Shown here piece by piece: positions 1 through 9,015 of a DNA stretch of 64,000 bases. The first letter of the stretch is position 1. Each line of letters starts with the position of its first letter. The notes below the pieces were generated by a model. It saw nothing but the letters and a program-made list of their open reading frames with translations, was not told the origin of the DNA and searched no databases. The position numbers and the translations under genes are program-made. Source of the DNA: Bog-113 sp965226755 (GTDB lineage: Bacteria; Acidobacteriota; Terriglobia; Bryobacterales; Bryobacteraceae); assembly GCA_965226755.1 (NCBI GenBank), contig CBDDDT010000007.1, positions 264,997-328,996 of the forward strand. Reading direction: 5' to 3'.

Positions 1-1
1 G

Positions 2-1015
2 CTGACCGGAGTGCATCCGAAGCGCACCGGCGGCTCCGACATCCGCGCGGGCATCTCGGCGGATCAGGTGGCGGCGCGGCAACTTGGAAACAAGACGCAG
101 TTCGGGTCCCTGGAGCTCGGTCTCGAAGAGCCTAATCTGGCGGGCGATTGCGACAGCGGATACAGTTGCGCTTACACCAACACCATTTCCTGGCGTACGG
201 CGACCACGCCGAATCCGACCGAGGTGAACCCTCGCGCCGTTTTCGAACGGCTGTTCGGAGACGGAGAAACCACCGACCCAAAGGCTCGGCTGAAGCTCAT
301 GCAGGAAGATCGCAGCCTTCTGGATTTTGTGCGCGGCGACGTGGCGCGCCTGCAACCCAGTTTAGGAGCACGGGATAAGAGCAAGCTCGACGAATATCTG
401 GAAGGCATTCGCGACATCGAGCGCCGCATCCAGAAAGCGGAGCAGCAGAGCGCGACGATTCAAGTGCCGATCATCGAGCGTCCGTCGGGCATTCCCGATG
501 AATTCGAGGAACACGCGAAGCTCATGAGCGACCTGATGGTCATGGCGTTCCAAACGGACATGACGCGCGTGGTCAGCTTTATGATGGCGCGCGAAGGCAG
601 CAACCGGAGTTATCGCTCCATCGGCGTTCCGGACGGCCATCACTCGGTGACGCATCACCAGAACGATCCCGAGAAGATCGCCAAGACGATGAAGATCGAC
701 CAGCTTCACGTCAAGACTTTCTCGTATTTGCTGAGCAAGATGGACGCCACCAAAGATGGCGACGGGACGCTTCTGGATCACACCATGATGCTGTTCGGCA
801 GCAGCATCGGCGACGGCAACGCTCATACGCATCACGACCTTCCCCTGGTGCTGGTCGGCGGCTCGAGCTGCAACATCAAGGGCGGACGTCATATCCGGTA
901 TGCTCCGGAGACGCCGATGAACAACCTGCTTCTCACCATGCTCGATAAAGCCGGCGTGCCCGCCGATACGTTGGGCGACGCGACGGGCGAGTTGGATCAA
1001 CTTTCAGGCGTGTAA
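2..1015 (+). CDS. DUF1552 family protein, 3' part (5' end outside window)
   Basis: The reading frame is open from the left edge (codons for LTG precede the first internal GTG), so the gene begins upstream and only about 337 C-terminal residues are visible. Segments such as FQTDMTRVVSFMMA and GDGNAHTHHDLPLVLVGG are typical of DUF1552, a family common in Acidobacteriota and Planctomycetota and usually exported. Its function is not known; it normally sits beside DUF1592-type proteins, and a partner may lie just upstream. The secreted ankyrin gene starts 7 bp after the stop, so the two are probably cotranscribed. Family assignment is from recognised motifs, not from a search. Confidence 0.85.
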   Translation: MTGVHPKRTGGSDIRAGISADQVAARQLGNKTQFGSLELGLEEPNLAGDCDSGYSCAYTNTISWRTATTPNPTEVNPRAVFERLFGDGETTDPKARLKLMQEDRSLLDFVRGDVARLQPSLGARDKSKLDEYLEGIRDIERRIQKAEQQSATIQVPIIERPSGIPDEFEEHAKLMSDLMVMAFQTDMTRVVSFMMAREGSNRSYRSIGVPDGHHSVTHHQNDPEKIAKTMKIDQLHVKTFSYLLSKMDATKDGDGTLLDHTMMLFGSSIGDGNAHTHHDLPLVLVGGSSCNIKGGRHIRYAPETPMNNLLLTMLDKAGVPADTLGDATGELDQLSGV

Positions 1016-1022
1016 GCAGCTC

Positions 1023-2378
1023 ATGGACGCAGGAGTTTTTTTCCGCCGCGCGATCGCGCTCAGTTTATTGATCCTGCCTTGCTTCGCCAGCATGGATCCG
1101 GGGTTGATCGACGCGGTGAAGGAGCGGAATCAGAAGCTGGTGGCTTCGCTGATCAGCCGAAACCCGGCTGGCGTCAACGCTGCGCAACCGGACGGCGCGA
1201 CGGCCCTTTCCTGGGCTGTCTACCTGGATGAAGCCGATGTGGTCGGCACGCTGCTGCAAGCCGGCGCAAAGCCGAACGTCGCCGATCAGTACGGCGAAAC
1301 GCCGCTGACCTTAGCCAGCGCGACGGGCGACTTCCCGGTGATGGAAAAATTGATCGCGGCGGGCGCGGACGCGACAGCCTCGCGCTGGAATGGGGAGACG
1401 GCTCTGATGATCGCCGCGCGTTCCGGAAGCCTTCCCATCGTGAAACTGCTGGTGGCGCATGGCGCCAAAATCGACGCGGCCGAATCGCGTAAAGGTCAAA
1501 ACGCTCTGATGTGGGCCGCCGCTGAGGGGCATTGCGATGTGGTCGATTTCCTGATCAAACAGGGCGCGGATGTGAAGGCGATATCGAAAGGCGGGTTTAC
1601 TCCCCTCGTGTTCGCCGCTCAAAAGGGCGACGTTCAGTCGGTGAAGAGTCTGCTCGCCGCCGGACTTACCGCGAATTACATCCTTCCCAACGGGACCGGG
1701 CTTTTGAGCGTGGCTGTTTCCGGGGACAAACCGGACGTTGTCAAAGTTCTTCTCGAACACGACGCTCAGGTCAATATCGCGGATAAAGCCGGCAACACCC
1801 CGCTGCATCTCGCGTCGCAATCCGGGAACCTTGAGATTGTAAAGCTGCTTCTCGCGAAAAAGGCCGATCCAAATCTTCTGACCGCGAAGGTGACGCCCCC
1901 TACCGGAAAAGGCGCCGCTAGTGTTTTCCGCGGCCCGGCGGGGCAACAAACGGCGCTGCTTCTCGCCGCGAGGGCGAATCATGTGGACGTGATGCGCGCT
2001 CTGATCGCTTCAGGCGCCGACCCCAAAATCAAGGCGCAGGATGGCACTACCCTTCTGATGGCGGCCGCGGGCAGCGGGCATCTCGCGGCTGTCGAGTACG
2101 CTTATGAGCTGGATCCGGATGTCACGGCGACGACCACGCGGAAGAGCACCGTCATGCACGCCGCCGTCACCGGCACGCTGCAGCTTTCGACGCAGCCGGA
2201 GATCTGCGAGGTGATCAAATTCCTGGCGTCCAAAGGCGCGGATGTGGACCCGGAAGACATCAATGGCAGAACGCCCATCGTCATCGCGAATTTTCTGCCG
2301 ATCGATAAGGCTGTCACGCTGATGACGAAGCTGATTGTCGACAGCGGGAACACGCCGAAAAAGTCCGCCAAGCGCTAA
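1023..2378 (+). CDS. secreted ankyrin repeat protein
   Basis: This 451-residue protein begins with a basic then hydrophobic stretch (RRAIALSLLILPCFAS) that reads as a signal peptide. The rest is about ten ankyrin repeats from roughly residue 28 to 435, seen as recurring units such as GNTPLHLASQSGNLEIVKLL and GETALMIAARSGSLPIVKLL. Ankyrin repeats bind proteins, and no catalytic domain is attached. The basic tail (PKKSAKR) is short. It follows the DUF1552 gene by 7 bp, a pairing seen in acidobacteria, so the two may work together in the envelope; that role is inference. Confidence 0.88.
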   Translation: MDAGVFFRRAIALSLLILPCFASMDPGLIDAVKERNQKLVASLISRNPAGVNAAQPDGATALSWAVYLDEADVVGTLLQAGAKPNVADQYGETPLTLASATGDFPVMEKLIAAGADATASRWNGETALMIAARSGSLPIVKLLVAHGAKIDAAESRKGQNALMWAAAEGHCDVVDFLIKQGADVKAISKGGFTPLVFAAQKGDVQSVKSLLAAGLTANYILPNGTGLLSVAVSGDKPDVVKVLLEHDAQVNIADKAGNTPLHLASQSGNLEIVKLLLAKKADPNLLTAKVTPPTGKGAASVFRGPAGQQTALLLAARANHVDVMRALIASGADPKIKAQDGTTLLMAAAGSGHLAAVEYAYELDPDVTATTTRKSTVMHAAVTGTLQLSTQPEICEVIKFLASKGADVDPEDINGRTPIVIANFLPIDKAVTLMTKLIVDSGNTPKKSAKR

Positions 2379-2394
2379 ATCAATCCTGAAACTC

Positions 2395-4113
2395 TCAGTG
2401 GTTGGCGAGAGCCCGCCGCGTTTCTTCAAGACCTGGCGCATCGGCGTCCGCATCGTGCCAGATCGCCAGCAAACTTTCGTAAGTCTTACGCGCGGCGACC
2501 TGATCTCCCGCGAGACGTTCGGACCGAGCCAGTCCGAGGAGGGATTGCGTGCGCCCGGGCGCGCGCTCCAAGGATTGTTCAAACGACCGGCGCGCCGCGG
2601 CGGCGTCTCCCTTCTCCAGCAGAATCTCCCCGAGCAATTCTTCAGGAGGCTTGATCGTCACCGGCGGTCCGAAGGCGAAAGCCATGCCGCGGTAGGTTGC
2701 CAATGCCTGACGTATCTCCGCCGTGCCGGAATCGAAGCGGCCTTCCTTGACCTGGATGAGTCCGCTCAGGTTCCCGCTCGCCACGGCGAGAGCCAGCAAG
2801 CCCTGCGGATCGGCATCCGGGGCCGAGCGGATTGCCTCCATCTTGCCGCGCATGGCCTGTAGCGCGGAACGGGCCTTGGCGAGTTCGCCCGCTTGCGCCG
2901 CGGCGAAGCCCGTGGTGAAATCACACCACACCGCCGCCTCAGGCGCGAGAGTGGTTGCTTGAAGGGCAGGGTCGGAAACCCCGGTCCAGTCCATTGATTC
3001 GATGACCGCCATATTTCGCATTTGAGCGAAGGATTCCGTCAGCCGTTGATGAAGCCGAGCCGGACTTTTCGCGCCGAACGGAGCCACGCCTGAATGAGCG
3101 GCGGCCCAAGCCGCGCTTGCGGTATCGCTCGTTTGGCAGGCGGTGACGGTCTGCCGCGCCGCGCGGAGACGGCCCTGCTGGAAGTAGCCATACTCCAGCC
3201 ATTCCGGATAGTGGCCGCAATCGTAGGGAGGGAAGTTGTCGGCCTTGTCCTGCAAATCGCCGACGCGGATTGCCTCCACGTTCGCGCGCACCACGTCATC
3301 CCACATGCCCAGCGCCATGAAGATGTGGGAGCACATGTGCTGGGCGTGCGGGGCGTCCGGCGCGATCTTGGAGAGCGCCCGCGCGGCTTCCAGCGCGCCT
3401 GCCGCGTGTCCGGGATCGTCCATGCCGTGAATCCAGTAGTGCGCCGCGCCGGGGTTGTCCGGCTCAAGGCGAAAGATCCCCTTCGCCATTTCGGCGGCTT
3501 GCAGGTAGACGGGAACGTCCCGCACGCCTTCGCTTTGGCTGAGCAGCGCGAGGGCGTAAAAGAGCCGTGCGTTCCGGTCATCCGGGTAAGCGGCGGCGAG
3601 CCGCTCCATGGCGTGGGCGTAGCGCTTGTCCCGCTCGGCCTTGGTTCCGGCGCCGTCATAAAGAAACTCCACGGCCGCCAGGTAAGACCTTTCGCGCGGG
3701 TCCGGCATGCGGGCGGCGCGCGCCTCGGGCGTGGGAGCGAACTTCACCAGCGCGGCTTTGCCCGCGTCGGCGCTGACCTGATTCCAGACGCCGTGGTTGA
3801 AGGTCATGGCTTCGCCCCAATAAGCCATCCCGAAGCCGGGGTCGAGCTTCTGCGCCGAGACGAACGAATCGGCGGCGCTGGAGTATTCAAGGAGGTGGAG
3901 CAGCAGCAGGCCGCGCATGAAGGCGGATTGCGCTTCCAGCGAGCGGGTTGTCGTCGGGAAAGCGGTTGTCCCCAATCCGCGAATCGTCTGGGGAAGGCCG
4001 GCCATAGGCGTATCGGGCCTCTTAGCGGCGCTGATGCGGGGTGCGGGCGCGACCATCGCAAGGACCAGGGGAAGAAATAATAACGAGGATCGATTTCCGG
4101 GATGAAATGGCAT
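2395..4113 (-). CDS. secreted TPR-repeat protein
   Basis: A 572-residue protein read from the ATG at 4113; the open frame has a GTG nine bases further out, but the ATG precedes a good signal peptide (SSLLFLPLVLAMVAPAP). Helical repeat units with TPR spacing occur at about residues 60-110 (SAADSFVSAQKLDPGFGMAY), 170-240 and near the C terminus (GDAAAARRSFEQSLERAPG). Family members of this type, with a GEAMTFNHGVW-like segment, are exported proteins of unknown role. The gene faces the ankyrin gene tail to tail across 16 bp. No catalytic motif is evident. Confidence 0.82.
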   Translation of the reverse strand: MPFHPGNRSSLLFLPLVLAMVAPAPRISAAKRPDTPMAGLPQTIRGLGTTAFPTTTRSLEAQSAFMRGLLLLHLLEYSSAADSFVSAQKLDPGFGMAYWGEAMTFNHGVWNQVSADAGKAALVKFAPTPEARAARMPDPRERSYLAAVEFLYDGAGTKAERDKRYAHAMERLAAAYPDDRNARLFYALALLSQSEGVRDVPVYLQAAEMAKGIFRLEPDNPGAAHYWIHGMDDPGHAAGALEAARALSKIAPDAPHAQHMCSHIFMALGMWDDVVRANVEAIRVGDLQDKADNFPPYDCGHYPEWLEYGYFQQGRLRAARQTVTACQTSDTASAAWAAAHSGVAPFGAKSPARLHQRLTESFAQMRNMAVIESMDWTGVSDPALQATTLAPEAAVWCDFTTGFAAAQAGELAKARSALQAMRGKMEAIRSAPDADPQGLLALAVASGNLSGLIQVKEGRFDSGTAEIRQALATYRGMAFAFGPPVTIKPPEELLGEILLEKGDAAAARRSFEQSLERAPGRTQSLLGLARSERLAGDQVAARKTYESLLAIWHDADADAPGLEETRRALANH

Positions 4114-4246
4114 GACTCGCACAATCGGTACACGCCATTATGTTCCGCGAACCGCGGTGAAGCAACTCTCCAGACGGCGAATGCCCGGCAAGTTTCCGCG
4201 ATGGAGTAAACTGCACACAGCCTCGACTGAGGCGGAGGAATGGCAT

Positions 4247-4606
4247 ATGAAACTCAAGCTCGTGCTTACCGGTCTTCTCTTCTCCGCGCTGGCCTTTGCC
4301 GGCGACATTACGGGAAAGTGGAATGGTTCGGTGCCCGGCCAGGACGGCCAGGAGATGACCCTGAACTTTGACTTCAAAGCGGAGAATGGCAAAATCACCG
4401 GCAAAGTCACTTCTCCCATGGGGGAGATTCCGATTTCGGAAGGCTCCATCAACGGCGACGATGTTTCCTTCACGACGGAATTCAATGACATGAAGATCGT
4501 CCACAAGGGAAAGGTGTCGGGCGATGAAATGAAGCTGAAGGTGGAGATGGGCGACCACGAAATGGATATGACGCTGAAACGCGCCGGCGCTCCCTCCACC
4601 AACTAA
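4247..4606 (+). CDS. small secreted beta-rich protein
   Basis: A 119-residue protein. The ATG at 4247 follows a purine-rich ribosome site (GGCGGAGGAA) and starts a clear signal peptide (MKLKLVLTGLLFSALAFAGD). The mature part alternates polar and hydrophobic residues and contains ITGKWNGSV and GKITGKVTSPMGEIPISEG, a pattern seen in small lipocalin-like acidobacterial proteins of unknown role. It is rich in Asp, Glu and Met near the C terminus. It is divergent from the TPR gene and may share a promoter region with it (4114-4246). No function is proposed. Confidence 0.75.
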   Translation: MKLKLVLTGLLFSALAFAGDITGKWNGSVPGQDGQEMTLNFDFKAENGKITGKVTSPMGEIPISEGSINGDDVSFTTEFNDMKIVHKGKVSGDEMKLKVEMGDHEMDMTLKRAGAPSTN

Positions 4607-4625
4607 GGCGCGGATCATTCACGAT

Positions 4626-4874
4626 ATGGAGAGTTCGCCGGCTGACAAGCTCGTGGAAGATGAGTTCTGGGCGGAATACCAGAAAGCCTCGCGGCTTCAC
4701 GGCGAAGCGATGGACAGGCGCAGAGAGGCTGAGCGGCAGTTAGTCGAACTCTATTCGGCCGCTAAGATTGAGCAGTGGGATATGGCGCACCGGGAGGAAG
4801 ACCGCTGCTATGAAGACTTGAAAGCCGCGGAACGGGTGGTGTGGGCTAAGTTTAAGGGCAGCACTTCGATTTAG
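4626..4874 (+). CDS. small hypothetical protein, helical
   Basis: An 82-residue charged protein that I do not recognise. From about residue 10 to 75 it is rich in Glu, Arg, Lys and Ala with few helix breakers, so it is probably a helical hairpin or short coiled coil. It has no signal peptide or membrane segment. It starts 19 bp after the previous stop, on the same strand, and ends 51 bp before the NTF2-like gene, so a short operon is possible. Codon use resembles its neighbours, which supports a real gene, but the evidence is modest. Confidence 0.5.
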   Translation: MESSPADKLVEDEFWAEYQKASRLHGEAMDRRREAERQLVELYSAAKIEQWDMAHREEDRCYEDLKAAERVVWAKFKGSTSI

Positions 4875-4925
4875 AACGATCCCGGGCGCGAAGTGGGTTT
4901 CATATTAGTGGAGAGGAGATCAATC

Positions 4926-5291
4926 ATGAGTACAGAGGAAGTTGCGAAGGAACTCGTCAAGCTATGCTCGGAAGGCAAGTTTTACGAGGCCACGAAGGCG
5001 CTCTACTCGCCCGATATCGTCAGTATGGAAGCGGCCGCGCCTCCGGGTGGGTCGCGCGAGACGAAGGGGCTGGAGGGCGTGCTCGCGAAAGGCGAATGGT
5101 GGGCTGCCAACCACGAGGTCCATTCTTCCAAGGTCGAAGGTCCGCTGGTGGCGGGATCGTATTTCTCGGTGGCGTTCAAGATGGAAATTACTTTTAAGCC
5201 GCAATCGAAGCGGTTCGAGATGGAAGAAGTAGCTATCTACAAGGTGGTTGACGGGAAGATCGTGTATGAGGAGTTCTTCTATACCATGTAA
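4926..5291 (+). CDS. NTF2-like / SnoaL-like fold protein
   Basis: A 121-residue protein from the ATG at 4926, preceded by a strong ribosome site (GAGAGGAG). The pattern fits the NTF2-like/SnoaL fold: an N-terminal helix with LVKLCSEGKFYEATKALYSP, a middle strand pair, and a C-terminal strand set ending in EEVAIYKVVDGKIVYEEFFY. Such proteins are small enzymes or ligand binders; substrate cannot be read from the sequence. No signal peptide is present, so it is cytoplasmic. A GC-rich hairpin lies just after the stop. Confidence 0.8.
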   Translation: MSTEEVAKELVKLCSEGKFYEATKALYSPDIVSMEAAAPPGGSRETKGLEGVLAKGEWWAANHEVHSSKVEGPLVAGSYFSVAFKMEITFKPQSKRFEMEEVAIYKVVDGKIVYEEFFYTM

Positions 5292-5308
5292 GTGAGAAAG
5301 GCGGCGGA

Positions 5309-5345
5309 GAGCGGCCGGCCCGCGCATTTTGGTGGCGGGCCGCTC
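5309..5345. terminator. candidate hairpin terminator between convergent genes
   Basis: The inner arms GGCCCGC (5317-5323) and GCGGGCC (5335-5341) are perfect complements around an 11-base loop, and outer bases GAGC/GCTC extend the stem with a small bulge. It lies exactly between the stops of two convergent genes (5291 and 5355). No T tract follows, so classical intrinsic termination is uncertain. Confidence 0.45.
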
Positions 5346-5354
5346 GCGCGCCTC

Positions 5355-6116
5355 TTAGCCAAACAGGAAACCGGCAAACCACGCCTGGAGCATCTGCCAC
5401 TCGAACTGGAAGCGAGCGGTCCACGGAAGCTGTTCGCCGGAGGAGATGACGCGGCTAATGCCCGGGGGCGCCTCGAAGAGCTTGGAATCCAGCGGGGCGC
5501 GGCTTAGCGTGGTGACCTCCGTCAGTACGTCGCCGGTCTGTTCGCGCAGAGCGAAGCCCGTGAATTGGGGGCCGACACGAGAGAACTGAATCGCCGGAAC
5601 TCCCGCCGTAGTATCGCCGAGCGGAACGTGAGAAGCATCGCCGACGGGACGGTTCTCGACGGGCAGCGCGTATGCGTCGATATACCAGCCGTCGGTGATC
5701 ACCTCGCGGAAATCGGACGGCGGGTTTCCCGGCGATTCGGAATGCACGTGCTTGGTGGTGATGAGATGGCTTGCGCTAAAACCGAACAGCGGGCGACGCT
5801 CGCCCGTGTCCACCGTCTCGGATTGGATCACAAGGAAGCCGCGCGCGGCCGACTGCAAGGATGCTGCGAGGTACGTCTTGCGCGAACCCGGTGCATGCGG
5901 GGATGGTTCGACAAGCGTGTAAACTCCGTGAGCCGCGTCGAAGAGCAGATAGCTGCTTTGGCCGCTCGAATCCTGCCGGCGCAGACCGCCCTTGTAATAA
6001 GTGGTGATGGTGAGCGGAGGGCGGCCGGGCGCTGAATCGCGCACGGCGATCGTCCAATCGGCGAGCAGGGGCGCGGTGAACGCGATGGCGAGAAACGTCC
6101 CTTGCAGAGCGCGCAT
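5355..6116 (-). CDS. secreted protein of unknown function
   Basis: A 253-residue protein. I take the ATG at 6116 because it begins directly before a signal peptide (MRALQGTFLAIAFTAPLLAD); an open frame extends six codons upstream. The mature part is beta-rich, with YYKGGLRRQDSSGQSSYLLF resembling outer-membrane or periplasmic DUF4412-like domains that bind lipoprotein-type ligands, but that resemblance is weak. A cis-proline-rich loop (ENRPVGDASHVPLG) sits in the middle. The next gene on this strand, the M1 peptidase, ends 24 bp upstream of this start, so the two may be cotranscribed. Confidence 0.7.
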   Translation of the reverse strand: MRALQGTFLAIAFTAPLLADWTIAVRDSAPGRPPLTITTYYKGGLRRQDSSGQSSYLLFDAAHGVYTLVEPSPHAPGSRKTYLAASLQSAARGFLVIQSETVDTGERRPLFGFSASHLITTKHVHSESPGNPPSDFREVITDGWYIDAYALPVENRPVGDASHVPLGDTTAGVPAIQFSRVGPQFTGFALREQTGDVLTEVTTLSRAPLDSKLFEAPPGISRVISSGEQLPWTARFQFEWQMLQAWFAGFLFG

Positions 6117-6140
6117 GCGACGAGTGTAGCCCACATACGC

Positions 6141-8525
6141 TCAGCGCTTCAGGAACTGGTTGCCGGGGTCGAGCTCGATGCGTTCTGGGCGCGTGGGAAC
6201 GGGAATGCTGAAGCTGACGGGTTCGGAAGAAGAGCGGACCCAGGTCGTGATTTTGCGGCCGTGGAGATCGATCTGGACGGGGAAATCGGCGGAGAAATCG
6301 TCCGGGACGTCCTTCTGGGTGAGCGTGCCCGCGGCGCGCAGATTCTTCCCGGAGGCCGTGAGTTTGAGCGCCGGAATGCCCATCCCGTAGACCCATTGAT
6401 CGAAGAAGTCGCGCAGTTTGGGATCGGGGACGCCCGTGGGCATAAACTCGGCGCAGAGCTCGCGGAACTGGTCGGTAGTCAGGTTCTTGCGTTCGTACCG
6501 GTGGCGGAGTTCAGCGAGCATCTTCCAGAACGCTTCGTCGCCCATGCGTGCATGGAGCATGCGCATGATCCACGTGCCTTTGCCGTACATGACGGTGATC
6601 CAGGCGGCGGGTTTGCCGTCGAGCTCCAGGCGGCGTCCGTCCGTGACGGGCCCGGACTGTTCGACCGCGACGCCCGCGGCGTTGGTGTCGAGGAGCCCTT
6701 CGCGGTAGCTTTCCAGCAAGGTGTTGACGGGTTTGGGGCCGTAGCGTTTCTCGATGTAGAGCATGGCCGAGTAGTTGGCCAGGGCTTCGGTGATCCATTC
6801 GTCGTGGTATCCGGCGGTGAGGACGAGATTGCCCCACCACTGGTGAGCCACCTCGTGGGCGTGCATGAGCTCGGTGAAGAAGATCTTGTGCTGGGCGTCC
6901 AGGTCGGCGAAGGCCTTGCCCGACGGGCTCATATACGCCATGGTGGAAAGATAAATGAGGCCGCCAAACCCTTGCCCGAAGCGGCCCGGGATGGGGGAGA
7001 CGATGAGTCTGCGGAGCGGCGGCGGGCCGAAGTGGCGGGAGTAAAATTCCATGACGTCGGCGATATCGTCGGCGAGAGCGGCGAAGCGGGCGCGAGGGTC
7101 GGGCGCGCTGGCTTCGGAATCGAGCGGCGTGCGGATGCCTTCGCCGGGGCCGGAAAAGGCATGCGGGGGCGGCAGCAAATCGGCGTGGAGTTCGTAGGCG
7201 TCATCACGGTTCGCGCACATTTCCACGGAGAAGTCGCCGCGCTTCACCACGGTTCGCGAGTAGTTTCCGAGGTTAAAGCCCGCCATGGGGATCGGCGTAT
7301 CGATGCGTCGCTCGATGACGCGTTCGTCGCCTTCGACGGTGTTCAGGACGGAATCGCCGGGCGCGACAAGATCGAGCGCTTTGGGAAAGCGGAACTTGAG
7401 ATCGAAGCGGGCGAATTCGAGCGAGCGGTGCGGGTACCAGCGTCCGCGGGAGCCGACAAAATAAACGTGATGCGGGTCGGCGGTGATGACATCGCCTTCG
7501 TGGAGGATTTTGACGGAGTGCGTCGCCGCGGCGCGCAACGGTTCGGCGGGAACCAGGAGGAAAAGACGGTCGCCGGGGTCCGCGCCGGGGTCGATGACGT
7601 TGAAGGGGTCGGCGATCTCGGCGGGATGACCGTCGATCTCGGCGGAGATCACGCGCATCTGGCGGGATAAGTCAAAAGAGATGGCGTTCAAGTCGCGCGT
7701 CAGGCCGGTGAGCGTAATGGTGGTTTCGACGCGCATGTGAAGCTGGGCATCCAGACGTGAGTCGATGCGGTACTGGCTGGCGAGGAAGTCGGAGGACAGC
7801 GGCGCATTGCGAAGAGAACGGGGCGTGTAGCTGGTCCAGACTTTGAAGCCGTCGGGCGTGCCCTGCCCGGTAAGGATCTGCTCGGTCGCGCGGGAGTCGA
7901 ATACGATGTCGAAGTTGCCGGGAGCGTCGGCGCCGGCGGTGGGCCGCGGACTCACCAGCGCGGCGAAATAGGCGCTGGGCTGGTGCGGGCGGGTGAGCAG
8001 GTCAAGTTGCAGGCGGGTTTCGAACTGGGGAACCACATGACGGAGCACGGGCGTGTAGCGGGCGGCCAGCAGCGCGCCATGTTCCGGGTCCTTGTGCATC
8101 CATTCACTGGCTTCAATTTGCCGACCGAGCTCGGCGGCGGTGTTGTCGGCAAAGAAGAAGGCGGCGTCGCGGAGGTGGGCTTCGAGATTGGGATTGCCGG
8201 CGCGCAGGCTGAGCGTGCGGCGCTCGTCGCGATCGGGCGGCATCAGCAGGACTTCTCCATCGCCGCCCTCGACAGCCGCGGAGAAGACGGCGGCGATCGG
8301 GGCGTCTAGGACGGGACGCGAGAAGATAAGATAGCCGTCGCTGAAGGAAAACTGGACGTCGCCGCGAGTGAATTGGAGTTCGCGGACGCGGTAGCAGTTC
8401 TGGGGATCCAGCTCAACGGTCCGTATGGCCTCGGACGTTTGCGCGCCGATCCCGGCGCGGAGCAGCGGGGGAATTGCGAAAAGGACGGCGACGAGGTAGG
8501 CGATTTGACGAACGCTTTGAAGCAG
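6141..8525 (-). CDS. M1 family zinc aminopeptidase, secreted
   Basis: The catalytic region carries HEVAHQWWGN at about residue 557 and a downstream WITEALANY segment, giving the HExxH-x18-E zinc site of M1 gluzincin peptidases. GQGFGGLIYLSTMAYM occupies the place of the GAMEN substrate-binding motif. A signal peptide-like stretch (LVAVLFAIPPLLRAG) opens the protein. The start is unclear: no ATG, GTG or TTG lies between that stretch and a much earlier ATG that would run across two neighbouring genes, so I place it at a CTG at 8525 only as the best fit (about 794 residues). It is probably exported and cleaves N-terminal residues of peptides. Confidence 0.85.
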   Translation of the reverse strand: MLQSVRQIAYLVAVLFAIPPLLRAGIGAQTSEAIRTVELDPQNCYRVRELQFTRGDVQFSFSDGYLIFSRPVLDAPIAAVFSAAVEGGDGEVLLMPPDRDERRTLSLRAGNPNLEAHLRDAAFFFADNTAAELGRQIEASEWMHKDPEHGALLAARYTPVLRHVVPQFETRLQLDLLTRPHQPSAYFAALVSPRPTAGADAPGNFDIVFDSRATEQILTGQGTPDGFKVWTSYTPRSLRNAPLSSDFLASQYRIDSRLDAQLHMRVETTITLTGLTRDLNAISFDLSRQMRVISAEIDGHPAEIADPFNVIDPGADPGDRLFLLVPAEPLRAAATHSVKILHEGDVITADPHHVYFVGSRGRWYPHRSLEFARFDLKFRFPKALDLVAPGDSVLNTVEGDERVIERRIDTPIPMAGFNLGNYSRTVVKRGDFSVEMCANRDDAYELHADLLPPPHAFSGPGEGIRTPLDSEASAPDPRARFAALADDIADVMEFYSRHFGPPPLRRLIVSPIPGRFGQGFGGLIYLSTMAYMSPSGKAFADLDAQHKIFFTELMHAHEVAHQWWGNLVLTAGYHDEWITEALANYSAMLYIEKRYGPKPVNTLLESYREGLLDTNAAGVAVEQSGPVTDGRRLELDGKPAAWITVMYGKGTWIMRMLHARMGDEAFWKMLAELRHRYERKNLTTDQFRELCAEFMPTGVPDPKLRDFFDQWVYGMGIPALKLTASGKNLRAAGTLTQKDVPDDFSADFPVQIDLHGRKITTWVRSSSEPVSFSIPVPTRPERIELDPGNQFLKR

Positions 8526-8996
8526 GACGAGCGGTTTATGCGGCTGGCTCTGAGGCAGGCGCGCCTGGGGAATGCGAAGCCCGGCGCGGGGGAAGTGGGC
8601 TGCGTGATTGTGCGCGACGGGCAGGTGCTGGCCGAAGGCTTCAATGAAGCCGAGGGATCGTTCGACCCTACCGGGCACGCCGAAATCGTAACGCTGCGGA
8701 AGCTGGGCGCCAGGCTGCGGACGATCGTTTTTCCCGGGTGTACGATTTACTGCACGCTGCAGTGCTGCGGGATGTGCACATTGGCGTGCGTCTGGGCGAA
8801 AGTGTCGCGAATCGTGTACGGCGCGACCCGGCGGGATGTGCATAGCATGTACTTTGAGGAAAGACACCTGAATACGGCTGATTTTATCTCCGATGCGTTC
8901 CGGGACGATATCGAAGTGGTGGGCGGCGTCCTGGCTGAAGAGTGCGCGGAGCTTTATCACCGGCCGGGGGAAGGGGTCGCGGCGAGTCAGCGATAG
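8505..8996 (+). CDS. cytidine/guanine deaminase-family nucleoside deaminase
   Basis: A 163-residue protein started at TTG 8505, which follows AGGTAGG; a second choice is ATG 8538. The zinc deaminase signature is present: GHAEIVTLRKLG supplies His and the proton-shuttling Glu, and TLQCCGMCTLAC supplies the two zinc Cys (CxxC). The usual proline before the first Cys is replaced by Cys (CCGMC instead of PCxMC). Length and the C-terminal tail resemble guanine/nucleoside deaminases rather than TadA. Its 5' end overlaps that of the M1 peptidase on the other strand by about 20 bp. Substrate is not predictable. Confidence 0.8.
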   Translation: MTNALKQDERFMRLALRQARLGNAKPGAGEVGCVIVRDGQVLAEGFNEAEGSFDPTGHAEIVTLRKLGARLRTIVFPGCTIYCTLQCCGMCTLACVWAKVSRIVYGATRRDVHSMYFEERHLNTADFISDAFRDDIEVVGGVLAEECAELYHRPGEGVAASQR

Positions 8997-9015
8997 ATTA
9001 GTAAAGCCAACTTTT

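Noticed and set aside
6102..7670. 522-codon plus-strand open frame
   Set aside because: It is the antisense of the M1 peptidase, rich in Gly/Val/Arg without domain pattern; long mirror frames are common at this GC content.
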